Part shown: positions 31,010-40,667 of the stretch, piece after piece | Numbering within the stretch: position 1 is the stretch's first letter | Layout of the letters: each line of letters starts with the position of its first letter | Assembly: GCA_937898415.1 (NCBI GenBank) | Contig: CALDLA010000133.1 | Location: forward strand, 1-55,451 | Direction of reading: 5' to 3' | DNA: 55,451 nucleotides | From: an uncultured Prevotellaceae bacterium | GTDB lineage: Bacteria; Bacteroidota; Bacteroidia; Bacteroidales; Bacteroidaceae | The notes under the pieces: model-generated | Databases searched by the model: none | The model's input: only the letters and a program-made list of their open reading frames with translations | What the model was told of the DNA's origin: nothing | Program-made: the position numbers and the translations under genes

Positions 31010-33175
31010 TTACTCGTCGTCGGCCAGTGTGAAGTCGAGCTGTCGCTTCTCCAAGTTGGCGCGGGCCACCTTGATGCGGATGGGGTCGCCTAACTGGTAC
31101 TTCGAATGATGACGGCGGCCGATGAGGCAATAGTGGGCCTCGTCGAACTCATAGTAGTCGCCACGCAGGTCGTGCATTGGCACCAGGCCCTCGCAGTGGT
31201 TCTCGTCAATCTCGACGTAGAGACCGTAGGACTGGATGCCTGAGATGTAACCGTCGAAGCACTCGCCTATCTTGTCGCCCATGAACTCCACCATCTTGTA
31301 CTTGATGGAGTCGCGCTCGGCGTTCTGTGCCGTCTGTTCCATGTCGCTGCAGTGTTCGCACTGTTCCTCGTAGTGTTCCTGGTTGGCGCTGCGTCCGCCG
31401 TCCTGATAGCGCGTCAGCAGTCGGTGGACCATCGTGTCAGGATAGCGGCGGATGGGCGAGGTGAAGTGGGTGTAATAGTCGAAGGCCAGTCCATAGTGGC
31501 CGATGTTGTGAGTGGAATACTTAGCCTTCATCATAGCACGCAGGGCGACGGTCTCGATGAGCTTCTGCTCCTTCGAGCCAGCAGCCTCGTCCATCAGGGC
31601 GTTCAGCGAACGGCTGATAGCCCCCTTCGTACCGCTGGTCTTCAGTTTGTAGCCGAAGGGAGCCACCACCTGACGCAGCGACTCTAGCTTCTGCGGGTCG
31701 GGCTGGTCGTGGATACGATAGACGAAGGTCTTCGCCTTTTTGACGTTCTCTCTCCTTTCTCCTCTCTCCTCTCTCCTCTTTCCAATACTCTCAGCGACAG
31801 TGCGGTTGGCCAGCAGCATGAACTCCTCGATAAGCTGGGTGGCATCGTTCGACTTCTTGAAGTAGGCGCGGATAGGCTTTCCGTCAGCGTCGATGTCGAA
31901 GTGCAGTTCCTCGCGGTCGAACTTCACGGCACCATTCTTGAAGCGGCGCTCACGCAGGGCCTTGGCCATCTTGTCGAGCATCATCAGTTCCTGTGCATAG
32001 TCACCCTTCTTGTCTTCTAATATCTGTTGCACTTCCTCATAGGCGAAGCGGCGGTCAGAGCGGATGACGGTGTGGGCCAGGTGCCACGACTTGATGTTGG
32101 CCTCCTCGTCCATCACGAAGATGACCGAGTAGCACAGTTTCTCCTCGTCGGGTCGCAGGGAGCAGATGAAGTTGCAAAGCCGTTCGGGCAGCATGGGGAT
32201 GGTGCGGTCGACGAGGTAGACACTCGTGGCCCGCTTCTGCGCCTCCTTGTCGATGATGCTGTTCTCCTTGACGTAGTGCGAGACATCGGCAATGTGGACG
32301 CCGACCTCCCACCATTTGCCCTCCTTCCTGATTGACAGCGCGTCATCAAAGTCCTTGGCATCCTTCGGGTCGATGGTGCAGGTGAAGACGTCGCGGAAAT
32401 CCTCGCGGCGGGCAATCTCCTCAGGCGTGATGCCCGGGTCAATTTTCTTGGCGGCTTCCTCTACGTTCTTCGGATATTTGTAGGGCAGTCCGTACTGTGC
32501 CAGGATGGCGTGCATCTCGACGTTGTTGTCGCCCTCCTTACCCAGTACGTCAATGACTTCGCCGACGATGTTCTTCGACTCCTTCGACGGCCATTGTGTG
32601 ATTTTCACGACGGCCTTCTCGCCGTCCTTACCGCCCTTCAGTTTCTTCTTAGGTATGAGGATATCGTGTACGAAGATGTTACCTTCGGTAATGAGGAAGG
32701 CAAAGTCTTTCTCCACCTTCAGCTTACCCACGGCCTGGTCGGTCTTATGGCTCAGGATGTCGGTCACCATGGCCTCTTTGATATGGTTTTGGCGACGGGC
32801 CATCAGTGCCACGCGGACGCGGTCACCGTTGAGGGCGAACATCGAATTACGCTCTGACACGAAGATGGGCTTACCGCCGTCGTCGGGTAGGAACGAGTTC
32901 TTGCCGTTGGCTTTGCGGATGAAGACACCCTCCTGCACCTGTCCCTTCAGGTTTAGCCGGTATTGGTTGTCGCCTACCTTGCTCAGATAGTCATCCCAGC
33001 ACATCTCGTCGAGCACGTCAATGGCCAGCATCTTGGCCGGATGGGTGTCGAGTTTCAGCTGACGGAACAGCTGTTTAAGCGAATAAGTCTCATTAGGATT
33101 TGCTGTGAACAAACCCTGTAATGCGTCGGCCACCAGTCTCTTGGACAGCCGTTTTCCACCATTCTTCTTGCCCAT
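31010..33175 (-). CDS. rnr: ribonuclease R
   Basis: Encodes 721 aa from MGKKNGG; the frame is open further upstream but the promoter box at 33211-33204 fixes the shorter start. Order: N-terminal winged-helix-like and cold-shock domains, RNB catalytic domain (DPKDAKDFDDALSI with the metal-binding aspartates, IADVSHYV), and a C-terminal S1 domain (FDGYISGIQSYGLYVEI). It degrades structured RNA 3' to 5'. In the catalytic domain, a GAGAGGA-type repeat (31747-31783) encodes GKRREERGERRENV between RTVAESI and TFVYRIHD, a site that varies in the family. Confidence 0.93.
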   Translation of the reverse strand: MGKKNGGKRLSKRLVADALQGLFTANPNETYSLKQLFRQLKLDTHPAKMLAIDVLDEMCWDDYLSKVGDNQYRLNLKGQVQEGVFIRKANGKNSFLPDDGGKPIFVSERNSMFALNGDRVRVALMARRQNHIKEAMVTDILSHKTDQAVGKLKVEKDFAFLITEGNIFVHDILIPKKKLKGGKDGEKAVVKITQWPSKESKNIVGEVIDVLGKEGDNNVEMHAILAQYGLPYKYPKNVEEAAKKIDPGITPEEIARREDFRDVFTCTIDPKDAKDFDDALSIRKEGKWWEVGVHIADVSHYVKENSIIDKEAQKRATSVYLVDRTIPMLPERLCNFICSLRPDEEKLCYSVIFVMDEEANIKSWHLAHTVIRSDRRFAYEEVQQILEDKKGDYAQELMMLDKMAKALRERRFKNGAVKFDREELHFDIDADGKPIRAYFKKSNDATQLIEEFMLLANRTVAESIGKRREERGERRENVKKAKTFVYRIHDQPDPQKLESLRQVVAPFGYKLKTSGTKGAISRSLNALMDEAAGSKEQKLIETVALRAMMKAKYSTHNIGHYGLAFDYYTHFTSPIRRYPDTMVHRLLTRYQDGGRSANQEHYEEQCEHCSDMEQTAQNAERDSIKYKMVEFMGDKIGECFDGYISGIQSYGLYVEIDENHCEGLVPMHDLRGDYYEFDEAHYCLIGRRHHSKYQLGDPIRIKVARANLEKRQLDFTLADDE
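31747..31783 (-). repeat. GAGAGGA-type heptamer repeat inside rnr
   Basis: Seen on the plus strand as TCTCCTC/TCTCTCC units. It encodes the Arg-Glu-rich linker in the RNase R catalytic domain. Confidence 0.85.
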
Positions 33176-33203
33176 AGTCTTTCTGTTTTTTAGGTTTCTG
33201 CTG

Positions 33204-33211
33204 CAAAGATA
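33204..33211 (-). promoter_or_regulatory. -7 box TATCTTTG of rnr
   Basis: TATCTTTG on the minus strand, 28 nt before the ATG; 43 bp from the divergent box for the GH2 operon. Confidence 0.6.
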
Positions 33212-33254
33212 GGAAAATAATCCTATTATAAGGCACTTTTTCTGAATTATTTTG

Positions 33255-33262
33255 TACCTTTG
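33255..33262 (+). promoter_or_regulatory. -7 box TACCTTTG of the GH2-CE2 operon
   Basis: TACCTTTG, 22 nt before the ATG at 33285. It sets the start of the GH2 gene and likely drives the four-gene run up to 39680. Confidence 0.6.
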
Positions 33263-33284
33263 CAACGGAAAAAAGCTAAAGCCG

Positions 33285-35774
33285 ATGAAGAGATTGCTAC
33301 TATTTGCTACAACGACGATACTTTCGCTGACGGCCGTTGCCCAACAGCGGCAGGAAATCACCTTGACCGATGACTGGCAGTTTTCGCTCGACCAGAAGGC
33401 GTGGCCGACCGTCAGCGTGCCCCACGACTGGGCCATCAGCGGACCGTTTGACAAGAAATGGGACCTGCAAAAGGTGGCCATTGAGCAGAACGGCGAGAAG
33501 GAGGCTACCGAGAAGAGCGGACGCTCAGGGGCACTACCCTGGATAGGCGAGGGATACTACAAGCGAAACTTCACGATTCCGCAGAACTTCGACGGTCATG
33601 CCGAACTGGTGTTCGACGGGGCGATGGCTGAGCCGGTGGTAACCGTCAACAACCAATATGCCGGCTGCTGGGCTTACGGCTACAACGCCTTCCGCATAGA
33701 CATCACGAAACTGGTGAAGCCGGGCGACAATCTGTTGGAGGTGAGCCTGAGGAACATGGAGGAGAGCTCGCGCTGGTATCCCGGTGCTGGACTGTACCGC
33801 CCTGTGAAGCTGTTGCTTACACCCGAGAAACACATCGACGACTGGAGCCTCTTTGTGCGTACCATCAATATAGGCAAGGACAGGGCTGAACTGGAAGTCG
33901 ATATGCAACTGCAACCCTACGAGGAGCGTACGCCGCAATTGAACCGTGGCACCATAAAGGATGTAGCAGTCTGGGGACCATGCTCCTTTGCGCTCGTCGA
34001 TGCCGACGGGCAGGAGGTGGCCGCCGTTGACCGTGTACGTGCAGAAGGAGGCAACAACGTACACGCCAAGTTGACGGTGAAGAACCCGAAGTTGTGGTCG
34101 CCGGAGTCACCTTATTTATATAAGTTGGTAGCAAGGCTGCAGAGAGGCGGTGGCAACTATGACGAAAAGACGGTGAACGTGGGCATACGCACCGTTCGCG
34201 TGTCGAAGGAAAAAGGGTTTCAGTTGAACGGCGTGACGCGCAAGCTGAAAGGCGTCTGCCTGCACCACGACCTTGGCCCCTTGGGGGCTGCTGTCAACAA
34301 GGCCGCGCTCATCCGTCAGGTGAAAATCCTGAAGGACATGGGCTGCGACGCCATCCGTACGGCGCACAACATGCCGAGCCAGATGCAGATGGACGTCTGC
34401 GACTCGTTAGGCATGATGGTGATGGCTGAGAGTTTCGACATGTGGATATATCCCAAGTGCAAGAACGGCTACGCCCGCTTCTTCAACGACTGGGCCGACC
34501 TCGACATCACCAATCTGGTGAAGGCCAACCGCAATCACCCCAGCATCGTGATGTGGTCGATAGGTAACGAAATTCCCGAACAGGGTAGCGAGGCTGGCCG
34601 CAAAACCTCCATTCGTCTGCAGGGACTCATCCACGCGCTCGACCCCACACGTCCCGTTACACAGGGCCTGGACAAGGCCGAGGCCGCTCTCAGCAGCGGT
34701 ATGGCGCAGGTGATGGACGTGCCGGGCTTCAACTATCGTGTACATAAGTATCAGAAGAACATTGAGCAGCTGCCGCAAGGATTCCTCTTAGGCTCGGAAA
34801 CGGCATCGACCGTCAGCAGCCGCGGTGTGTATAAGTTTCCCGTCAAGGTGACCGACAATTCACAATATGCCTCATGGGCACCTACCTACGATCCCAACGC
34901 CATCAAGACGGCCGATGGCCAGTGCTCGAGCTACGACGTGGAATACTGTTCGTGGTCGAACCTGCCCGACGACGACTGGGTGTGGCAGGATGACTATCCG
35001 TGGGTTATCGGCGAGTTCGTGTGGACGGGCTTCGACTATCTTGGCGAGCCGACACCCTACGACGAGTACTGGCCCTCGCGCAGCAGCTATTTTGGCATCT
35101 GCGACCTCGCCGGACTGCCCAAGGACCGCTACTACCTCTATCGTTCAAAGTGGCAGAAGGATGAGCATACCATCCACCTGCTGCCTCACTGGACGTGGTC
35201 CAGTCGCAAGGGACAGGTGACCCCCGTCTACTGTTATACGGACTACTCGGAGGCAGAGCTGTTCGTCAATGGAAAGAGTCAAGGGCGCATTAAAAAGAAC
35301 CCGAAGGAACGTCTCGACCGTTATCGCCTGCGCTGGAACAATGTGAAGTATCAGCCTGGCGAACTGAAGGTGGTCGTCTATGATGACAACGGCAATGTTG
35401 CGGGTGAGAAGAGTGTCCGTACGGCCGGCAAGCCTGCCCAGCTGAAGCTTGATGTTTGGACACAGCAAGAAGGGTTGAAGGCTGATGGTCAGGATTTGGC
35501 CTTTGTCACCGTAAGTCTTATTGACAAGAACGGCACGATGATTCCCGATGCTACTGACCGGCTGACCTTTACCGTCAAGGGAGCCGGAAAGTTCCGCGCC
35601 GTCTGCAATGGCGATGCTACCAGCCTTGAATCATTCACCCAGTCCGCGATGAAACTCTTCAGCGGACAGCTTGTAGCCATTGTGCAGGCCGGAAAGAAGT
35701 CCGGTAACCTGACGCTGACCGTCAACGACCCCCAACGTAAATTATCAAAAACCATTACCATACCCGTCAAATGA
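33285..35774 (+). CDS. GH2 family beta-galactosidase-like enzyme
   Basis: Encodes 829 aa with a signal peptide (to about AVAQ, residue 20). Order: sugar-binding jelly roll (about 25-185), immunoglobulin-like domain, TIM barrel (about 310-600), then C-terminal beta domains. The acid/base glutamate is E429 in WSIGNEI; the nucleophile is probably E505 in LLGSETAS; GEFVWTGFDYLGEP follows. GH2 enzymes of this shape are usually beta-galactosidases, less often beta-glucuronidases or mannosidases. It overlaps the CE2-like gene by 4 nt. Confidence 0.88.
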   Translation: MKRLLLFATTTILSLTAVAQQRQEITLTDDWQFSLDQKAWPTVSVPHDWAISGPFDKKWDLQKVAIEQNGEKEATEKSGRSGALPWIGEGYYKRNFTIPQNFDGHAELVFDGAMAEPVVTVNNQYAGCWAYGYNAFRIDITKLVKPGDNLLEVSLRNMEESSRWYPGAGLYRPVKLLLTPEKHIDDWSLFVRTINIGKDRAELEVDMQLQPYEERTPQLNRGTIKDVAVWGPCSFALVDADGQEVAAVDRVRAEGGNNVHAKLTVKNPKLWSPESPYLYKLVARLQRGGGNYDEKTVNVGIRTVRVSKEKGFQLNGVTRKLKGVCLHHDLGPLGAAVNKAALIRQVKILKDMGCDAIRTAHNMPSQMQMDVCDSLGMMVMAESFDMWIYPKCKNGYARFFNDWADLDITNLVKANRNHPSIVMWSIGNEIPEQGSEAGRKTSIRLQGLIHALDPTRPVTQGLDKAEAALSSGMAQVMDVPGFNYRVHKYQKNIEQLPQGFLLGSETASTVSSRGVYKFPVKVTDNSQYASWAPTYDPNAIKTADGQCSSYDVEYCSWSNLPDDDWVWQDDYPWVIGEFVWTGFDYLGEPTPYDEYWPSRSSYFGICDLAGLPKDRYYLYRSKWQKDEHTIHLLPHWTWSSRKGQVTPVYCYTDYSEAELFVNGKSQGRIKKNPKERLDRYRLRWNNVKYQPGELKVVVYDDNGNVAGEKSVRTAGKPAQLKLDVWTQQEGLKADGQDLAFVTVSLIDKNGTMIPDATDRLTFTVKGAGKFRAVCNGDATSLESFTQSAMKLFSGQLVAIVQAGKKSGNLTLTVNDPQRKLSKTITIPVK

Positions 35775-36838
35775 AAACGCTTTTAACCATTGTTCTCGTG
35801 GCACTCGCCACGAATGTCTCAGCCAAAGACAATGTCGTCAGTCCCTCTGACCCCCATATCCAGTACGTCGGACGTGTCTGTTTCCTGAATCCTGAGCGTC
35901 CCCGTTTCAGCTATCCAGGCACGCAGATCAATGTAGCCTTCCAAGGTACTACGTTGCGTATGAAGTGCAAGCCCGGCAGCGGCTACTTCATGGCACAGAT
36001 AGACAAGGCCGAGCCCTTCAAGATAGCCTTCCGAGGGGAACGTGACTCCGTCGTCACCCTCTGCACGGCACTACCCGAGGGGCGTCATACTGCCCGTCTC
36101 ATGTATTGCAACGAAGGCTATGAGTACAAGCCCGAGTTTCGGGGTTTCCTTACTGACGGACAGCTGACGGACATGGACGCGCTGCCAACCAAGAAGTTTG
36201 AATTCATAGGCAATAGCATCACCTGCGGCTACGGTAACGAGGGCCGACTCGGCGAACCGTTCCTCTTCGAGACCGAGAACCATTACTACGGCTATGCCCA
36301 GCTGACGATGCGCCGTTTGGGAGCCGTCGCCAGCATCATCGCCCGCAGTGGTATCGGTGCCTACCGCAACTATGCTGGTCCCAAGACCGGGACACCGGGT
36401 TACGATATGCCCAGCCAGTACGAATATACCCTCTATGACGACAAGTCCGAGCGCTGGGACTTCAGCCGCTGGCAGCCTGACATCGTCTGTATCAACCTCG
36501 GTACAAACGACCTGTCAACAGAACCTTACGACACCGAACTGCTGAAACAGGGTTACAAGCGGCTGCTCAGTCAGGTGCGTAAGGGTAATCCCAAGGCCAA
36601 GGTCGTATTCCTCTGCGGTTCCATGCTTAACGGCAAGGTGCTCGATATCTGCAAGCGGATTCTGAACGAGGTGGCCGATGAGGCCCACAAGGCCGGCGAC
36701 AAGCAGGTCTACCGCTTCGACTTCACTCCCATAGACGGCTCCCTCGGCTACGGTACTGACTGGCATCCCAGTTTGCAGCGCCACCAGAAGATGGCCGACG
36801 AGCTGACCCCCTTCCTCCAGAAACTCATCGAGGATTGA
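35771..36838 (+). CDS. secreted SGNH-family acetylesterase, CE2-like
   Basis: Encodes 355 aa with a short signal peptide (to about NVSA). An N-terminal jelly roll (about 25-130) is followed by an SGNH hydrolase domain: nucleophile S149 in FIGNSITCGYG, LGTNDLS and DWHPS (Asp-His). The two-domain order is that of carbohydrate esterase family 2, which removes acetyl groups from plant polysaccharides. Coupling to the GH2 gene implies that both act on one acetylated galactose- or mannose-containing glycan (inference). Confidence 0.85.
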   Translation: MKTLLTIVLVALATNVSAKDNVVSPSDPHIQYVGRVCFLNPERPRFSYPGTQINVAFQGTTLRMKCKPGSGYFMAQIDKAEPFKIAFRGERDSVVTLCTALPEGRHTARLMYCNEGYEYKPEFRGFLTDGQLTDMDALPTKKFEFIGNSITCGYGNEGRLGEPFLFETENHYYGYAQLTMRRLGAVASIIARSGIGAYRNYAGPKTGTPGYDMPSQYEYTLYDDKSERWDFSRWQPDIVCINLGTNDLSTEPYDTELLKQGYKRLLSQVRKGNPKAKVVFLCGSMLNGKVLDICKRILNEVADEAHKAGDKQVYRFDFTPIDGSLGYGTDWHPSLQRHQKMADELTPFLQKLIED

Positions 36839-36887
36839 AGGAAATGGAGGAGAATGCAAGCGTTTTTTAACTACCCAATCATATGAT

Positions 36888-37985
36888 ATGAAAACGAAAA
36901 GACTATGGATGGTTGCCGCTCTTCTGACTCTCTGCGGCAACATGATGGTCCTTGGAGAAGAGTCTGAAGAGCAGTTCTCCATTGCCACGCTCAACGTGGA
37001 TGGTCTGCCGAAAAAAATTATGGAAATCAAAGTCAACCCCAACGGCCCTGGGGATGCTGGCTCGGCCCGCATTGGCAAATACCTTTTGCGAAAAGGCTAC
37101 GACCTGGTGATGATGCAGGAAGACTTCAACTATCATGGCGTCATTTCAGTAGTCTTAGAGGACGACTACCGATTAGACGAGTGGAGTGGCGACGTGGGTC
37201 TGGAAGGCCACGAGATTGACTTCCTGCACTTTCAGAACCACCGCTTCAAGTGTGACGGCCTGATGGCTTGCTGGAAAAACGACCTCTCGGTCACACCTGT
37301 GGCTCGCACGGCCTGGAAGCAGAATTTCGGCAAGTTCAGTCATGCCACCGACGAGTTGGCTACCAAGGGCTTCCGTCGTTACGACGTGACGCTGCACAGC
37401 GGTCAGCGCATCGTAGTCTATAATGCGCACCTGGACGCCAGCGACTATAACGACAGAATGGAACAGAACGATGCCAAGGACAGGGCGGCCCGTGTAGCTC
37501 AGTGGGGACAGCTGAAGGAGGATGTGCTACAGCATCTCGACACGCGTCCCATCATCATCGTAGGCGATATGAACAGCCTTTACGGACATGACGATATGCA
37601 GGAGGCTTTCGTGGATGCCATTAACGAGACGGGCCGCGGAACGATTTCTGATGTCTGGAAGGAGTTGCAGCAGGAGAATGAGACATATGACAAGATACTC
37701 TACATCAACCCCGCTACAGGCACGAAGATAGAACCCCTGACCTTTACACTCGATACTGTTGGCTATCGCTACGACGGCATGCCGTTGGGCGACCATTTCC
37801 CCGTTTCGGCCACGTTCCGGGTGGTTTCCAAAACGATTACCGGTACTGTGCAATTGTCTGATGCCAACTCTCAACACGCCGTTTCACAGTATTACAACCT
37901 CAACGGCCAGCGCACCACGCAACCGAAGCGTGGCATCTATGTTGAGCAGCGCAAGGGAAAGACGGATAAACGCATCGTAAAATAA
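36888..37985 (+). CDS. secreted endonuclease/exonuclease/phosphatase-fold protein
   Basis: Encodes 365 aa with a signal peptide. EEP motifs: TLNVDGLP, MMQE (metal Glu), YNAHLDAS, GDMNS and the final GDHFP. The closest well-known shape is the neutral sphingomyelinase/DNase I group, so phospholipid, nucleotide or DNA could be the substrate. The C-terminus (YYNLNGQRTTQPKRGIYVEQ) is the Prevotella secretion tail. It follows the CE2-like gene after 49 nt without a promoter box. Confidence 0.8.
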   Translation: MKTKRLWMVAALLTLCGNMMVLGEESEEQFSIATLNVDGLPKKIMEIKVNPNGPGDAGSARIGKYLLRKGYDLVMMQEDFNYHGVISVVLEDDYRLDEWSGDVGLEGHEIDFLHFQNHRFKCDGLMACWKNDLSVTPVARTAWKQNFGKFSHATDELATKGFRRYDVTLHSGQRIVVYNAHLDASDYNDRMEQNDAKDRAARVAQWGQLKEDVLQHLDTRPIIIVGDMNSLYGHDDMQEAFVDAINETGRGTISDVWKELQQENETYDKILYINPATGTKIEPLTFTLDTVGYRYDGMPLGDHFPVSATFRVVSKTITGTVQLSDANSQHAVSQYYNLNGQRTTQPKRGIYVEQRKGKTDKRIVK

Positions 37986-38006
37986 TCAAGGAAAGGACTC
38001 ATAGCA

Positions 38007-39680
38007 ATGAAAAAGACTATATTCACACTTCTGGTACTGGTTTTCACCATACTCAACAGTGCCGCACAGAACGCAACCTATACCGTTCTTTCCGAGTGCG
38101 ATACAACGGTAATGGCTAAATTGAAAGGCCTTTCATTAGGCTCCCGAGAGGTGAGGTTCATCGCCTACGAATACCCCTCGACCGATGCCAAGGGACAGGC
38201 CGTAACGGTTAGTGGTGCCATCATCATTCCGTTAGATGTGCTCAACGACTCCGTGCCCTGCGACGGTGTCATCATGTATAACCATCTTACCATCGATTCA
38301 CCCGAGTGGGCTCCCTCGCTGGGTGGGGAAGGAATAGACGTTATTGGTATTGGACTTGCAAGCCCGCTGAAGCCAAACTATATCGTCGTGGCCAGCGACT
38401 ACATCGGCTACGGCTCGTCCATCGACAGCGACGTGTCCTACATCTGTGGCGACACCAACAGCCGTAACTCCCTCGACGGACTGCTGGCTGCCCGCCAGCT
38501 GTTCGAAGACAGGCAGATTCCGCAGGGCAAGTACCTGTTTAACGTGGGATACTCACAGGGTGGCACGGTAAGTATGTTTGCCGCCAAGTTGACTGATACG
38601 GAGGAGAAGTACAAAGGCATACGCTTTGACAAGACCTTCTCGGGCGGCGGTCCGCTCGATTTCGAGAAGATTTATACCATCTATGTGGAGCAAGATGCCT
38701 GCGACGACTTGGCCAACGTGGCGCTTATGCTCATCTCAGCCAACGAGAATTACGACCTGGGCATCGACTACAAGGACATGTTCCAAGAACCATTGGCATC
38801 GAAGGCCAAGGATTTTTTCAAGAGCAAGCGCAAGAGGATCTTCTCTGAGATTGGCATCAGCTCGCTGGACTCTATCAGCCAGATACTAACACCAGAATTC
38901 ATGAACATGGAGAGCGAGGCTGCCATGAAGTTCACTTCGAAGATGAAGGAGATAAGCCTCACGGAAGGTTGGGAGCCCGACACCACCAAGCTATACTATA
39001 TTGAGCACAGCCGGCACGACAACTACGTACCCATACAGAGCACACGAGGCATCATTCCTTGGATGAGGGAGAAGGGCTTCGATCCCAGCATCGTACCAGG
39101 CAAGAGCTCGCTGCAGACGAACACCGCCGTCTTCAAGCTGGACCACGAGCAGTCGGGCATCGTATGGGCCATCCAGACCTTGGCAGCCATCCAGTTCTGG
39201 CCAGTCGTCTACTATGAGGGCGAACAGAACCGCTACTACCGTGATGTCGTTAACGACATGAACCTCATGAAGGTCATCAGGATGCTGGACAGCTGGGGCA
39301 TCGACATCAAGGAGATTGTCGGAGGGTCAATATCATTAGGCAGGGCCTTGAAAGAACAAGCCGCCGACGGCGAGTCGAGGATGAACTTACCGGAGCGTAT
39401 GACGCTGTTTGACCTGATTCCCAACATCAATGAAACCCTCGCCAAGGTCGGCCTGACTACCGATGACATTGATGAGATGTGTGAAGACGCAGGCATCACC
39501 CTGTATGACTTTGCCGAAGTGCTACAATACCTCACCGACCCCGAATACGCCTCACGTGCGGCAAAAATGGAGGAACGTGTTGAAGCACCGCTCTACTTGT
39601 TACGTAGCTATGAGCAGATCCTGACCAAATGGTACCTGCTCGGCGGCTTCGACGTCAACTACAGTCTTTGGGGGATGTAG
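38007..39680 (+). CDS. secreted alpha/beta hydrolase (lipase/esterase-like)
   Basis: Encodes 557 aa with a signal peptide (to about NSAAQ). The nucleophile elbow is GYSQGG (S183); candidate Asp and His lie in HSRHDNYVP and LDHEQSG. The layout recalls secretory lipases with a long cap region between strands. About 150 C-terminal residues are acidic and unassigned. An AAGGAAAGGA Shine-Dalgarno precedes the start, 21 nt after the EEP gene. Its last 26 nt overlap the convergent dus gene. Confidence 0.75.
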   Translation: MKKTIFTLLVLVFTILNSAAQNATYTVLSECDTTVMAKLKGLSLGSREVRFIAYEYPSTDAKGQAVTVSGAIIIPLDVLNDSVPCDGVIMYNHLTIDSPEWAPSLGGEGIDVIGIGLASPLKPNYIVVASDYIGYGSSIDSDVSYICGDTNSRNSLDGLLAARQLFEDRQIPQGKYLFNVGYSQGGTVSMFAAKLTDTEEKYKGIRFDKTFSGGGPLDFEKIYTIYVEQDACDDLANVALMLISANENYDLGIDYKDMFQEPLASKAKDFFKSKRKRIFSEIGISSLDSISQILTPEFMNMESEAAMKFTSKMKEISLTEGWEPDTTKLYYIEHSRHDNYVPIQSTRGIIPWMREKGFDPSIVPGKSSLQTNTAVFKLDHEQSGIVWAIQTLAAIQFWPVVYYEGEQNRYYRDVVNDMNLMKVIRMLDSWGIDIKEIVGGSISLGRALKEQAADGESRMNLPERMTLFDLIPNINETLAKVGLTTDDIDEMCEDAGITLYDFAEVLQYLTDPEYASRAAKMEERVEAPLYLLRSYEQILTKWYLLGGFDVNYSLWGM

Positions 39681-40665
39681 TAGCTTTCAGCAATGCCCGG
39701 CAGTCTTCCAGGATTCCCAACAGTTCGTCAGTCGTTTCAGCGCGGAGCATCTGAATGCGCGTCTGGCGGAAGTTGGGAATGCTCTTGAAGACGGGGGTGG
39801 CTGCGAGATGGCGGCGGGTATGGAGGATGGCGCGCTTCTCGACGGAGTAGTCAGTATCATTAGGTTTCCGGTTAAGGCCTATTCGCTCTATGTTGATGCG
39901 CAGTTGCTCTTCAAGGATGTCTATCTTCTCGTCGATGGACAGTTGCTCACGGCTGAATATCCAAGGGGCACCAAAGGTGGCGCGTCCAATCATAATGGCA
40001 TCGACACCGTAGCGGTTGAAAGCAGCTTCGGCGTCGTCCAATGAGGTGATGTCACCATTGCCGATGATGGGGATGTGAATACGGGGATTACGTTTCACCT
40101 CGCCGATGAGCGTCCAGTCTGCCTGACCCGTATACATCTGTGAGCGGGTTCGTCCGTGAATGGTCAGTGCCTGGATGCCGCAGTCCTGTAACTGTTCGGC
40201 CAGTTCGGTGATGATGAGCTGTTCGTGGTTCCAGCCGAGACGGGTTTTCACAGTGACAGGCAGCTTGACGGCCTGTACCACCTTCTGAGTAATCTCTAAC
40301 AGTTTCGGAATGTTTTGCAGCATACCGGCACCAGCACCCTTGCCGGCCACCTTCTTCACGGGACAGCCAAAGTTCAGGTCGATGAGGTCGGGGCCCGCCT
40401 GCTCCACGATCTTTGCTGCTTCCACCATAGCCTCGACGTCGCGTCCGTAAATCTGGATGCCCACGGGACGTTCCTCGTCGCTGATGGTCAGTTTACGGAT
40501 GGTTGTCTTCACGTCACGTATCAGTGCCTCGGCCGACACGAACTCCGTGTACACCATCGCCGCTCCGAACCGCTTGCACAACATCCGGAACCCAATGTCC
40601 GTCACGTCCTCCATCGGGGCCAGGAACAGCGGTTGCTCACCAAATTCTATATTTCCTATCTTCAT
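39655..40665 (-). CDS. dusB: tRNA-dihydrouridine synthase, DusB type
   Basis: Encodes 336 aa. FMN-dependent reduction of uridines in tRNA D-loops. Motifs: LAPMEDVTD, DLNFGCPVKKVAGKGAGAGML, HGRTRSQMYTG and GNGDITS. It is closest to the DusB subgroup by length and by the GKGAGAGML motif. Convergent with the alpha/beta-hydrolase gene (26-nt overlap). Between it and the upstream dprA is a TTCACTT-type repeat. Confidence 0.88.
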   Translation of the reverse strand: MKIGNIEFGEQPLFLAPMEDVTDIGFRMLCKRFGAAMVYTEFVSAEALIRDVKTTIRKLTISDEERPVGIQIYGRDVEAMVEAAKIVEQAGPDLIDLNFGCPVKKVAGKGAGAGMLQNIPKLLEITQKVVQAVKLPVTVKTRLGWNHEQLIITELAEQLQDCGIQALTIHGRTRSQMYTGQADWTLIGEVKRNPRIHIPIIGNGDITSLDDAEAAFNRYGVDAIMIGRATFGAPWIFSREQLSIDEKIDILEEQLRINIERIGLNRKPNDTDYSVEKRAILHTRRHLAATPVFKSIPNFRQTRIQMLRAETTDELLGILEDCRALLKATTSPKDCS

Positions 40666-40667
40666 TG

